Assembly (NCBI GenBank): GCA_036346405.1 | Contig: CM070562.1 | Location: forward strand, 105,848,999-105,912,998 | Source: Phyllostachys edulis | Taxonomy: Eukaryota > Streptophyta > Magnoliopsida > Poales > Poaceae | Direction: 5' to 3' | Length of the DNA: 64,000 nt | Position numbers and translations under genes: made by a program | Notes under the pieces: generated by a model | Seen by the model: the letters and a program-made list of their open reading frames with translations, nothing else | Database searches by the model: none | Told to the model about the DNA's origin: nothing | In this document: positions 23,507 through 33,672 of the stretch, in pieces | Numbering within the stretch: the stretch's first letter is position 1 | Layout of the letters: every line of letters starts with the position of its first letter

Positions 23507-23712
23507 CCCTCCATCTGCCGGCATCACCCCTTATAAAGTGTCGAAGGGGTGGTAGTTGTTGCCCATCAAGAAATGCCTTGCTAGTTTTTGGAATCCGTAT
23601 GTGAACGATCCCTCCATCTGCCGGCACTACCCCTTATAAAGTGTCGAAGGGGTGGCAGTTGTTTCCCATCAAGAGACGTCTTGATAGTTGCTGGAATCCA
23701 TATGTGAAGAAC
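23507..23712. repeat. 103-bp tandem duplication inside the right LTR-like segment
   Basis: CCCTCCATCTGCCGGCA starts at 23507 and 23610, and the following 100 bp (CCCCTTATAAAGTGTCGAAG and on) align with about 10 percent differences. The left copy (16361-17012) and the solo LTR near 56961 have a single unit. CCTTATAAAG could be the LTR TATA box, so this copy may have two promoters. Confidence 0.8.
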
Positions 23713-24032
23713 GGTTGTTGTCAGTGAGACTTTCTCCTTGCACATTCGCTCATCAGAGACGGAGAGAGGTGTGCGTGGTTTTGTCGAGAACACAGAGGTG
23801 CACATGTTGCATTTTCTACCACGCATAGTTGGACACGGTGTACAGGGTCCCTAGTTGATAAAATAGGGCACACATATCTGTTTGTGAGACTTATCGGCCA
23901 GAGGGTGGTCAGGATTTGACCTGGTCGTAACAGATTTTCCGACCAGGGGTGGTCGTACCTTCAATTAGTCGTGGCAAGTGTCTCCGACCAGGGGTATACT
24001 AGAGGGCTTTTAGAATACTATTATCTACAACA

Positions 24033-25886
24033 AATATTATAGTTAAATAGTTTTGTTAATGTAGTATTATTCAATTCTTGTTAATGAATATGTGTATTGT
24101 TTTAACCCTTACACTTTTACAAGACTTGTTCATAAATCATGTGGCGACTGTTATGTCTAGCTCCTATCTACCATTATGGGAAGAGGACGTCATGGCCTTG
24201 TTCCTTTGCAGATTGGTTCTTCTCGCTAGCTCCTTGGTGGCCTGCTCGTTCAGATAGGGGAAAATCCAATGCAGGGGAGGGGGAGGGGGGCTTCATCAGG
24301 CTTCAACCTACCCACCATATCATCATTGGAACCCCCTTGCTCATCGCACTCACTCTAGCCCAGCGAGAATCTCTTGGTGCCCGATGGAGGAAGGAGGAGG
24401 AGAGGAAATGTTGGCCCTGTAATTGATGTGATGGGTTCTTGGCTGAGGTGCTAAGGTGGTCGAGTGCCGCTGGAGATGGGCTGCATCTCGTGCTTCGATT
24501 CCCTGCGGACGACAGTGAACCCCAAGGGAGGTGTTGGGCATGGAGGCTCCTCGTCGCGGCGGCCACGTATGGTGTTGGTGTTGGTGCCGGTGCTGGCCGA
24601 CAGGGCGGGAGGGCTTACCCGGAGCTACATCCACCCATGGCCTCGCCCCATGTCGAGAAGCTCTCCGCATGTGCGTTTACTGGATCCAGTGGTGGTTGGT
24701 TGGTGGGATCGTATTCGTAGAGGGGTAGACGTATTTGGGGATTCTTCCCTTCTATGCGTTCTTGATCTGATTTAGTAGCCCTATTGTGTTTGGTTATCTG
24801 TGCGTCTGAATTAGCGCAAGTAATTGTGAATTTTGACAAGAAAAATATCAGGAAAGGTGAACTAATTTTGAGTTGTTGGATAGGTATTTGTAGTTGGGCT
24901 CGTGCATCCGCTTCAGATAATTGGGAATAAAAAAGGAACTGAACTCATATACTGATACGACGAGCGTATACTATGCCACTCCATTTGATTGCAACCATAA
25001 TTCTCATCTTTGGGTGAGCCTACTGGTTAGCTCGGTTTTTTTACCTTTGTTTGGTCAGCATTTGCATGAAATCTCGCAAAATGAATTTGCCTCATGATAG
25101 TCATGATTTAAGCTAGCGTCTTAGTGGTATGGTTCGTTTATTTTGAATGTTTATGATCATTTAAGTATAATTTGCTATTGTATCACTAATTTTGCTAATT
25201 TTGATATACCAATCGTTACCCACTGGAACCATATTTATATGTTTTGGAGATGTGTTTTCCATTAGCAAGGTACCTTTATTGTATTTCTACTTTTTTTGTT
25301 TTTCTTTGCTTTTATTCATGTATGAATTTGATTGCATAAGAATACAAGATTGTGATTGTCTCCAATTAGCTTAGTCATTTAAGCCTTTGATTCCATCCTC
25401 TATTTTCATCCTGACTTTGCCACTGCGTTCAGATGTTTAGATGCTCTACTTCTTGCTCTTTGATCACCTCTGGATGCTCTTGGTGCTCGTCGTCTACTTC
25501 TTGTTGTTTGATCACCTCTAGATGCTCTTGGTGCTTGCCGTCTGGTGGATTGCCTTTATGCTTCCTTGATGGCCTGCTCTTTTGTCTTCCCGGTGCCCTT
25601 CTGCTCCTGTCTGTGCCTCTGTCTTCATGCCTCCGTCTACGTCCGTGGCCTCTAGGGTCTTGGTCTCCTAAGCGTGTCTATGCTACTGCATCCTCGTCTC
25701 TACCTCCTTTGCGTCTGTTGAGGGATGTGCCTTTTATAGGCAGAGAGCTAGGGCGACATGCACGAGCGCTATGAAGCTTGGTACTGTTACAATTTGGAGA
25801 GTCGTCCGCCCGAAAATATCTCGTCGTTGGGTTAGTTGTTTTAATCTTCCTTCTAGATAGAGATTAGAAGTTATAAATATAAGATA
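24033..25886. other. Unassigned sequence
   Basis: I see no recognisable gene or element ends. Open frames at 24439-24775 and 25433-25774 lack known motifs; the second is built on the 48-bp repeat listed separately. It could contain a decayed gene fragment, but nothing supports a name. Confidence 0.4.
25445..25540 (+). repeat. 48-bp tandem duplication (16-codon unit)
   Basis: TCTACTTCTTG...TTTGATCACCTC...GATGCTCTTGGTGCT occurs twice with starts at 25445 and 25493. In the plus frame it gives SLITSGCSWC and CLITSRCSWC. The period of 48 keeps the frame open, which alone can explain the 113-codon frame around it. Confidence 0.75.
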
Positions 25887-26914
25887 TCTTAACTAATAAA
25901 AGGATTTTACCCCCACGCAGTGGGACGGTCACCTCTCCATTCCATGCGCACCGATAGGTGGGCCCTGGCTGTCAACCCTGCCCACGACCCCCCAAGTCAC
26001 TGGTTCCCTCCGCTCCACGCCCCCATCCACTCCTCTCACCGAGCACCCCTCCATCAATCCCTCTCTCTCGCTAACGTCTCCACCCACGCGATGGTGACGG
26101 CGGTGACGTAATCCGCTGGCGACCTGCACCCTCAGCCTCCTCTCCCCGTCGCTCCTATTCACCTAATCCATCGTGCGTTGTCGTACCGCACCGCCTCCAT
26201 CCTCCAGCTGCCAGTGGAAAAGGCAATCGATGCTTGCGGCACACTCCTTTACAAACTCGACACCTGCAGCCGTCGCTTGACCCTTTTCAACTGCCGTCCG
26301 TAACTGGTGTTGCCACCACCTTCACCGAGCCCTCCAGATCATGTTGGGATCGAGATACCATGCGGCCACCCCCAAACTCTAGAGAGGCGCTACACTGCCT
26401 CCACTCCCCTAGCAAATCGATCCTGCGTCAGAGCTTTGCATGCCACCGCCGGACCCGCTGGAGAGGACCCTTCGTTTGCTGGCCTGCTAGGCCTGTATGC
26501 CATGGCAAGCGGCGACAAAGGTGACATGGGCGTTCTTCCTCCTCTCATAGGATGAGCATAAACCACCTCCCCGTCCCAACCTCCCCGTTCTCGCAACCGC
26601 CTCCCCACCTCCCCTATTTTCCTGACCTCTCCTCTCTCGCACGCTTGCCTCTTTTGCATTCAACTATCTTATATATGTCACCAACATGCATAATCGGTCT
26701 TTTGATTGTGATGATAATTTTCAGTGGGAGGCTGGGAGCTCTAGATGTGCATGCTCATAAAGCTTCAAGAATTGTAGTTGTGGAACATATTATGTTAACG
26801 AAATGTCCATTTGACATTTATTTGTATGCTTCACATTATGAGTATACATTACCTAAAATTATTTAGTGCAAATTATGTGTTTTAGTTGCAACGCATGGGC
26901 ACCATGCATGCTAG
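25887..26914 (+). mobile_element. Small non-autonomous Helitron
   Basis: The 5' end is TCTTAACTAATAAAAGG, preceded by A. The 3' end is CTAG, followed by T, giving the A|T insertion expected for Helitrons. Just before the 3' end GCATGGGCACCATGC forms a short hairpin, and the preceding TTGCAACGCATGGGC resembles the common grass Helitron terminus. No Rep/helicase is encoded. The interior (25920-26560) is C-rich and might hold captured exon fragments that I cannot identify. Confidence 0.75.
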
Positions 26915-27539
26915 TTATCTCCAATAATCCGGTGTGTATCGCGTCAAGTTACGATGAGCCGCACATTGCTCGACTCGTATACGGCTTGGCTGATTTGTTG
27001 GCTTTAACAATATGCCATCCATGCATGCATGTAATTGACTTGTGAGATGGCTGGCTAGTACGCACTACCCCCAAAAAAATATGCAAATTTTTTTTACCTA
27101 GGTATCATTAGCCATGCTAATGCACATCCATTTTGCTTAGGCTGGCCAATCCATTTTTTAGCACAACTAGCAACCAGGCCAAGTCCATCCTGTGATCTTT
27201 CAGCCCACCAACCAACCAGTCCCTCAAGTCCTTAACTCTCTAGTTCTAGTCTCTAATCTTTCAACTAAGCTCACAGAGACAGATGCACCACACCAAGCAG
27301 GTAGGCGTCAGGACTTTGGCAACCTAGGCGGCTGGGCGTCGCCGTCCAAGACGTCAATTCGGCGTGGCGTCAGGCGGTAGGCGATACTGGCGGCCGCTCG
27401 GGGGCTGGGAGCTCAGGTGAAGTCCCATACTCTGATACTCACTCCCATAGTCCCATCCACATTTAAATTTAGGGATTGGATTTGGACGTTTGGCCAATTA
27501 GGGAATGCAAAATTGAATGTTTCCTGTGATTTGTATATG
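26915..27539. other. Unassigned sequence upstream of an hAT exon
   Basis: No gene is recognised. Around 27300-27400 are GGCGTCAGG and TAGGCGG words reminiscent of hAT terminal sequence, but I cannot find paired ends. Confidence 0.4.
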
Positions 27540-28174
27540 TAGGGCAAGTTGAATCCTAAATCGGATGGTAGATATGTGCCTTATGGAAGATCATCATGTT
27601 TTTACCCGAAACAAACAAATAATGATCATTTTAGGAGGGAAGTGTATCTTGGCATCATTGATAATGTTCTCCAAGAGCTTGACAATCAGTTTGACAATGT
27701 TAATATGGAGTTGCTTGTTTGCATGTCCACTTTAAATCATATGAATTCATTTGCTTCTTATGTGCTTAGCCTTGCCAACTTTTATCCAATGATTTTTCAA
27801 GCACGGATTTAATGAGATTTTATTTCCATCTTGATAATTTCATTGATGATATGCAAAGCGATGATAGATTTAAGGGCTTAAAGAATATCGGTAAGCTTTC
27901 TACTAAGCTTGTTGAAACAAGAAAGCATGGCATTTACAAGTTAGTGTGCTTGCTTCTCAAATTGGTATTACTCCTACCGGTGGCAACGGCGAGCGTTGAA
28001 AGAGTATTTTCAGTGATGAATCTTGTGAAGAACAATTTGAGAAATAGTATGGACGATCAAGTGTTTAATGATTGTTTAGTCACCTTTATAGAGCGAGATA
28101 TCTTTTCGAAGGTTAGTGACGATGATATAATCAAGTGTTTCCAAGGAATGAGATCGCGTCGTGTGGTATTGTGA
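27540..28174 (+). pseudogene. hAT transposase C-terminal exon (TTF/ZBED-type)
   Basis: Two overlapping plus-strand frames make one conserved region. 27540-27812 reads NNDHFRREVYLGIIDNVLQE and MELLVCMSTLNHMNSF. 27812-28174 reads MRFYFHLDNFIDDM, then LLPVATASVERVFSVMNLVK and LRNSMDDQVFNDCLVTFIER, the hAT C-terminal dimerisation motif. A single missing base near 27790 shifts the frame; both sides are otherwise open. The segment starts just after TTGTATATGTAG, which could be a splice acceptor. Upstream catalytic exons are not visible, so this is a fragment. Confidence 0.85.
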
Positions 28175-28496
28175 TTTTTATTAGCTATTTAGGACTCTTT
28201 TATTCATGTAAGATTTTATTTGAACTATTTGTATTGCACTATTAACTAATTTCGAACACTTTTGTGTAATTGTGTTGGACTTGTAAAATTACTTATGTGT
28301 CGTACAATATTTTTTCGTTCTTGAAGTGTGCACTACCATTACTAAATTTCTGGCTCCGCCACTACTGGTACGTGTGCATGTATTCACTAGACAACACTTG
28401 ATTCCAGCCCATACGTACGTGCACGGTGCACATGGCCTCCTTGAACTAGTCATATTGCATGCATAACAAATATGATATTTGATTTTTCCTTTTTTA
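28175..28496. other. 3' flank of the hAT fragment
   Basis: AT-rich sequence with no gene. It may include the 3' untranslated region of the hAT transposase; element ends were not found. Confidence 0.4.
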
Positions 28497-28784
28497 AAAA
28501 TTTTTATTTTAAAGTTAACCCCCGTTGAGGTTTATTTCCAATTCTGACCCCTTTGGTTACACCACCACCTGTGTCGTGACCAAACAACGTCCGCTAAATA
28601 GCACTTTCTGCTACGTGTGACTAAACAACACTGTCACGCTATTGGTCATGGCATGACAAGAATTTGCTCAGATACGGGCTGGCGTGACAGTATTGTTTTG
28701 TTACGCCACGGGTGGTGGCGTGACCAGATGGGTCAGAACTGGAAATAAAGTTCACCGGGGTTAACTTTAAAATAAAATTAAAAA
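28497..28784. mobile_element. Palindromic MITE with about 90-bp inverted repeats
   Basis: The left arm TTTTTATTTTAAAGTTAACC is matched by the right arm in reverse complement. The match continues through TTTATTTCCA, TTCTGACCC and CACCACC for about 90 bp with mismatches. The loop is short, so the transcript would fold into one long hairpin. No TSD is certain. A 36-bp AT-rich unit ending TTAATTAATA is repeated just to the right (28772-28835). Confidence 0.75.
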
Positions 28785-29879
28785 TGGTTAATTAATAAAA
28801 AAAATAAAATTAAAAAGGGTTAATTAATATAAAAAATCTGTTATCACGTATTAGACATGTACAAAATCATGCCGAACACCGGCAGGCATGGTCCAATGAT
28901 TCGATCCTCGCGAAAATCTAGAGACTAGGGGCTCGCTCGATATCACCTGTGCCGCTGCCGCGTGCTGTGGATGCAGCAGTGAAGCATCACTCTGCCCTTG
29001 TGCAGAATTGCTTCCCGTGTCAGTTTGATTGTACTCATACAGTTATGAGCTTGGCCCTTTCTTGGCAACATCAAGTACAGCCAAGACTGCTGGGCAATCG
29101 TGAGCAAAAAAAGAAGAAAGACTGCTGGTCAATAGATGCTCTTCTTGTCATTCATTAATTCACTCACTCACTCACTCCAAAACAACGAAGCCCTCAGACC
29201 TAGCTAGGCTCTGCCTCAGCCTGAGAGATATGGATCCATCATATGATGCATTCCTGCACCTAACTACGGTAATGATGATCGAGCCCCTAGAGTATATATG
29301 TGCATATCGATCTTTCTGCCTCTCTTGCTTTAGCTGGTAACAGTTCGCGAAGATTGTGTTAGAAATATACTACTAGGAAGTTCTTGCATGTTGTCGTCAC
29401 AGGGAGGAAAGAAATCTCTCAGTAGTCACCATACTGCGGACTGTGCTACAGTGCCAGTCCTAAGAAAGACGCATGGGCGCTGGTAGTGGTAGATATATAG
29501 CACATACAACCGTATGCAAATGGCCCAATCATTCCCTGCTTAGGCCACTTGTACCAACTTATAATTTCTTGATGCTCCGTGGACGACTGTGGGTGCCCAT
29601 GGTTTCCTTAAAAAGGGTGCCATGCACAGCATGCATGCAAAAAGAGACCAGACCATTCATTTGAGGTGGGTACATACGCAGGCCGGCGTTCTGCATGCAT
29701 CCATGTCAGATCGACCGTCGATCTGCTGCTCTGTGAATGTGACCAGCCAAGCACTGCATTATCCAATCCCAGTAGGCAGTAGGCAGTAGCAGCTGATCGG
29801 TCTCTCGCTAGCTCTCTCTAGATAGATGCCCGCCGCAGGCCGGCCCATGTCGGCCTGGCCGCTGTCGGGAGCAACTGAA
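28785..29879. other. Host intergenic sequence left of the copia nest
   Basis: No gene is recognised. It includes a short CACT microsatellite (29160-29177) and several CATGCATG words. This sequence was continuous with that starting at 55009 before the outer copia element inserted. Confidence 0.45.
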
Positions 29880-30098
29880 TGTGAAGAGGAAGACACGATA
29901 GAGAATGCGCTGCATAGCCGAAACGCTAATGCAGGTAGCAAATATATTGCCGGCGCTGTTGCCGATCTGAAAATATCGGCACATGCCTTGTACATCACGA
30001 TACAGAAGATTTACACAATCAATCAGAATCAGAGATTGTAGGGGAAGTTAGGATTACAGATATCATGTACCGAATATACACTTATCTATTGTTTAACA
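29880..30098 (-). repeat. Copia I 3' LTR
   Basis: 219 bp, on the plus strand TGTGAAGAGGAAGACACG ... CTATTGTTTAACA. It aligns with 54776-55003 at roughly 90 percent, with differences concentrated at the TGTGAA end. Confidence 0.9.
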
Positions 30099-30164
30099 GG
30101 CCCCCTCAATCACAACTTCGGTGATACCAAGTTGAGATTGCACCGTAAATCCCTGAACTAATTT

Positions 30165-30598
30165 TCAACAAGTGCCTTTGTAAAAATGCCGGCGACTTGA
30201 TCCCAAGAGGTGATGAGTCGAATATCCAGTGCCTTTTCTAGCATGAAAAACGGGATTTGCATAAAGATACGTCACACCCAGGTTGTCACACCAAAGAACA
30301 GGTGGACGTGTTTGGAAAATTCCCAATTCTCCTAGTAAGGACCGAACCCAAACTATCTCTGCTGTTGCGTTTGCAATGGCCTTGTATTCAGATTCTGTAC
30401 TGGATCTCGACACTGTAGCTTGTTTTCATGCGTTCCATGCTACAAGATTTGATCTAAATAATACGGCAAAACCTCCAGTTGATCGTCGATCATCAGAACA
30501 ACCAGCCCAATCGGCGTCCGAAAAAGCACTTAACAATGTGGACGATGAGCGATCAATTTTTAAACCATTACCTTGTCCATACTTTAAAAAAAATAATA
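30165..30598 (-). pseudogene. Copia I RNase H, C-terminal part of pol
   Basis: The minus strand encodes the end of the copia polyprotein: GQGNGLKIDRSSSTLLS and ADWAGCSDDRRSTGGFA (from the frame complementary to 30420-30600), then MSRSSTESEYKAIANATAEI and VWVRSLLGELGIFQ at 30320-30413. This is the RNase H domain with its usual SRSSTESEY motif. It continues the reading interrupted at 52082, where the CACTA element begins. Frameshifts near 30420 and 30240 break it. Confidence 0.85.
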
Positions 30599-30602
30599 TA
30601 CT

Positions 30603-31110
30603 GTAGGAGGCGGCTTCTTTGCGAGTGCCTCGGGCACTCGGCGCAAAAGCCGATATACACTTTCGGCAAAGGCGCTCGATAAGCGGTTTATCGGCAAAGA
30701 CCCTTTGCCGAGTGCACTATCGGGCACTTTCGGCAAAGGCTTTGCCGAGTGCTAATCTAACACTCGGCAAAGAAAAGTCGCCGTGATGGCGGCGCCACTT
30801 AGTGACGGCGTCTTTGCCGAGTGTCAGGTCAAGCACTTTCGGCAAGGTCTCGCTTTGCGAAGTGCCATTGAATCAAACACTTTCGGCAAGGTGGCGTCAT
30901 GCGAGTGCAGCCGGAGGACACTTTCGGCAAGCAGGCCAACTTTGCCGAGTGCACGGCGTGGCACTCGGCAAATCTATGATGTTTGCCGAGTGCAATGGCC
31001 TTTGCACTCGGCAAAGCAATGGTCACTTTGCGAGTGTCATGGCCATTGCACTCGACAAGCAATGGTCACTTTGCCGAGTGTCATGGCCATTGCACTCGAC
31101 AAAGTATTTG
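30603..31110. repeat. CACTA II 3' subterminal repeat array
   Basis: About twenty copies in both orientations of a CTTTGCCGAGTG core. Many occur as CTTTCGGCAAA or TTTGCGAGTG, variants by insertion or loss of one or two bases at the CG site. Expected binding sites of the TNPA-like protein, by analogy with En/Spm. Confidence 0.85.
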
Positions 31111-31159
31111 AAAACAACCTTTTTTATTTGTTTTTTACATCCCATCCAAACAAACAGAA

Positions 31160-31290
31160 GATATATATATAACAAACATCATCAACATCACATATATATC
31201 ATCAACATCACATATATATCATCAACATCACATATATATCATCAACAAAGACATATATATCACGAACACCACATATATATCACAAAGCGT
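31160..31290. repeat. ATATATATCATCAACATCAC tandem repeat
   Basis: A unit of about 23 bp (ATATATATCATCAACATCAC) is repeated four to five times with later copies diverged. It lies downstream of the minus-strand TNPA gene. Confidence 0.75.
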
Positions 31291-31539
31291 CACATGTCTC
31301 ACAATATATCACAAATAACTTCACAAGTAATCCAAGTGCTCCATCATCTACAACCATAATTGCAAATAGAAGTACCATTAACAACCACAAGTAGTATCAC
31401 CAAGATGGCCAATGAGGCCGATTTGGTGAAGGATTCAACAAGCATGAGGATCGTTCGATCCCGCCATTGATTCTGCACAAAGGAGAAGAGATTGCATGTG
31501 TGAGACAAGATAAATATATACCATACATGAATAAAACTT

Positions 31540-33550
31540 TCATACTCCACTAGGTTTGACCGTAGCATGAACATACAAACTAAAACATTTATACTCACGA
31601 GGAGTAGAATAGTGAGGAGGTGGAGGTGGAGCGAATAGCGAAGGTGGCGGAGCTACACCGTGTGGCGCCAAGACTTTGCATGTCTTGAAGAATCTCGCCA
31701 TCCTCCATTGCTCGGCCTCCACCCTCTCCATTTTCTCCATCTTCGCTGCATCTGCTCCGTATCCTCCTCTCTTGTTCGGTGGGCCTACAATATATTCACC
31801 CCAATGTTACAATAATGCAAAGGAAAGGTATGAAAAAAACCAATGAGCAGCGAATAAACCGGGAATAACCTCGAGTGCCTCCACGGGTGGTGTGAAGTGT
31901 TCTGCCGAGGTCGTATGGCGGGCTCGTGCTCGTCTTTGCTTGCTCGAATCTGGGAGAGACTAGGAGTAGCGGCCGAGTCGATTCTTGCCGTCGCCAATCG
32001 ATGCTCGCCCATGCTTCTTGCCTCCTCCCACCCTCATGACGACTTCTCCATCAAGGTCCTCGGTGCTCGGATCGTACTCGGCCCATGGACCTCCCTTGCC
32101 ATCGATGTGTACTCACTAAAGGCGGTTGTGGGCGGTCGCATTCTTTGTACTCCTCGGGCCGTCCTCCGGGTTGTAGTCGGCGTCGGACGTCGCCTTGCCC
32201 TTGTGGGCCATAGCAAATGCCTTGAAGATGGAGCAAAGTGGCCACCATGTGACGCCGATTGCGAGAAAAAGCGACAAGATGATTAGAAATCATGCGAAAT
32301 TGAGCGTTAGAATAAATAAATGAATTCAGCGTACCCATGTTTACTGCGTATCCGTGAGGTCGCGGCTACCTTGATGGTGTGCTACACAGGCATCATCTGC
32401 GCCGCTCGGCACAAGTTGTCGTCTCCTCCCACTCGTGTGAGCACCACTTGTGCACCATCTGTTCCTCCTTGGGGATCGCGGCGCACCAATAAGGAATCAT
32501 CTCTGAGCCATCAAGTACATGACATATCGAAGATGAAATTAAGCCTACTTAATCTCAAAAGGAATCGATATTAATGTTACGTATTTACTGCAGTCTTGGT
32601 CGGGTCGGCGTCATGGTTCTTGCGTCCTTTTGGTGACCTTCGTTCCAGGGCGGTCCGTGGTAAATTCTGACGGCTTTGGATCGCGCCCGTAATGCATGTC
32701 CCCGAGTTTTTTTGCGACATTTGGTAGCCACCGCATCATACAGGCCTCATGTCCGTCCTAGCATCTAAAGAAATCCGCATACAAACACGATGTATCCATT
32801 CATTATTTCAAGAATGTCCAATGAATCGATGTATTGAGCAATGTAGTCGCGAGGAAGACTTACCCACAGCTCTTGCTTCACCCGCTCCGCCTTGTTGTTG
32901 AATACCTGCGGGCCCGATCTGCGGCGATCGGGCGGCGTAGTGGTCAAGCGAGTAGGCGGCCCGTCACTCCGGCGTACTCAACCGGGCTGGGAAGTGCTCC
33001 TTGCACGAAGGCCGAGGATGCCATTGACTTGGCGTGTGTGAGCACCTCCGCTCGCCACAATCGTCCATTCTGCCCAAGTGATTAAGAAAAATTATTAATT
33101 TCTATTTTGATTTTCAACATATCATATAAAGTAGTGATAACATCTAAAGTTACTTACTTTTCCCCTCGGGTCGAATCGTGAGCGTCTCTCACGAGTATCG
33201 ATCGTGAGGAGGCTTGGGGACCTCGCAAGTAGACGCTCGACGAACTAGAGGAAGCGGAACCCCCTGCTGTCGCCTCCTCCTCGTCGTCCTCCTGCGCGTC
33301 CTCCTGCGCCTCCTCGTCGTCCTCCTGCGCCTCCTCGTCGTCCTCCTGTGCGTCCTCCTGCGCCTCCTCGGCGTCCTCCTGGGGCACCTGCTCCTCCTCC
33401 TCCTCCTCCTCCTCGCGCAGGCGGCGGCGGCGACTCCCTCTGCTGTTGCTCCTCCTCCTACTCTCCCGGTTCGCGGTCCTTGTCCTTCTACAAGGGCGTT
33501 AGCTTCCTCATCCCACCGCCCACCATCTTTGTTCAATCACTGCAATTAAA
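31540..33550 (-). pseudogene. CACTA II TNPA-like protein
   Basis: Minus-strand accessory gene downstream of TNP2. The upstream part (33154-33390) is an acidic run of EDDEEAQEDAQ units. The middle has NNKAERVKQELW with DYIAQYIDS (32820-32910). The end has EKMERVEAEQW and GVAPPPSLFAPPPPPHYSTP (31600-31740), typical of the C-terminus of TNPA-type proteins in grasses. Frames change several times and introns are likely, so I cannot give exon limits. The inferred role is binding of the subterminal repeats to help the transposase. Confidence 0.6.
33265..33400 (-). repeat. Imperfect repeat coding for an acidic tract
   Basis: TCCTCCTGCGCC and TCCTCGTCG words alternate, giving EDDEEAQEDA units on the minus strand. 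The opposite strand gives Leu-rich shadows. Confidence 0.8.
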
Positions 33551-33672
33551 AAGAGTAAACCAATAAGCACAGATAAACAAGAAGTACTTAGAAAGAGATG
33601 CAAAATAAACAAAAGCGTAATTACAAAATAACATAGTATTACATATATTAGAAATAATCTTCATGATCGGGA

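Larger units (their letters stand above)
22987..24032 (-). mobile_element. LTR-like segment plus leader, right copy
   Basis: The LTR-like part 23308-24032 begins TGTCAATGAATTAC and ends CTACAACA. On the minus strand it is followed by TGGCACCGTCTGTGGAGA, a primer-site-like stretch, and by a frame with AGLDMNTYYDYKPSI (23003-23284). It aligns along its whole length with 16066-17012. It lies on the upstream side of the gypsy pol, but its boundaries do not fit a simple LTR pair of that element. Confidence 0.55.

Noticed and set aside
17012..24032. Interpretation of 16361-17012 and 23308-24032 as the LTR pair of the gypsy element between them
   Set aside because: Each copy is followed on the minus strand by the same leader and coding frame, the gypsy coding is cut off at the left copy without a 3' region, and no TSD was found.
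24439..24775. Overlapping plus-strand frames
   Set aside because: Three frames are open at once, with no motif and a TGGTGTTGGTGTTGG repeat; not supported as a gene.
30603..31110. Regularly spaced short repeats that might be read as a CRISPR array
   Set aside because: The units occur in both orientations at irregular spacing and match TTTGCCGAGTG subterminal repeats of a grass CACTA family. The context is eukaryotic.
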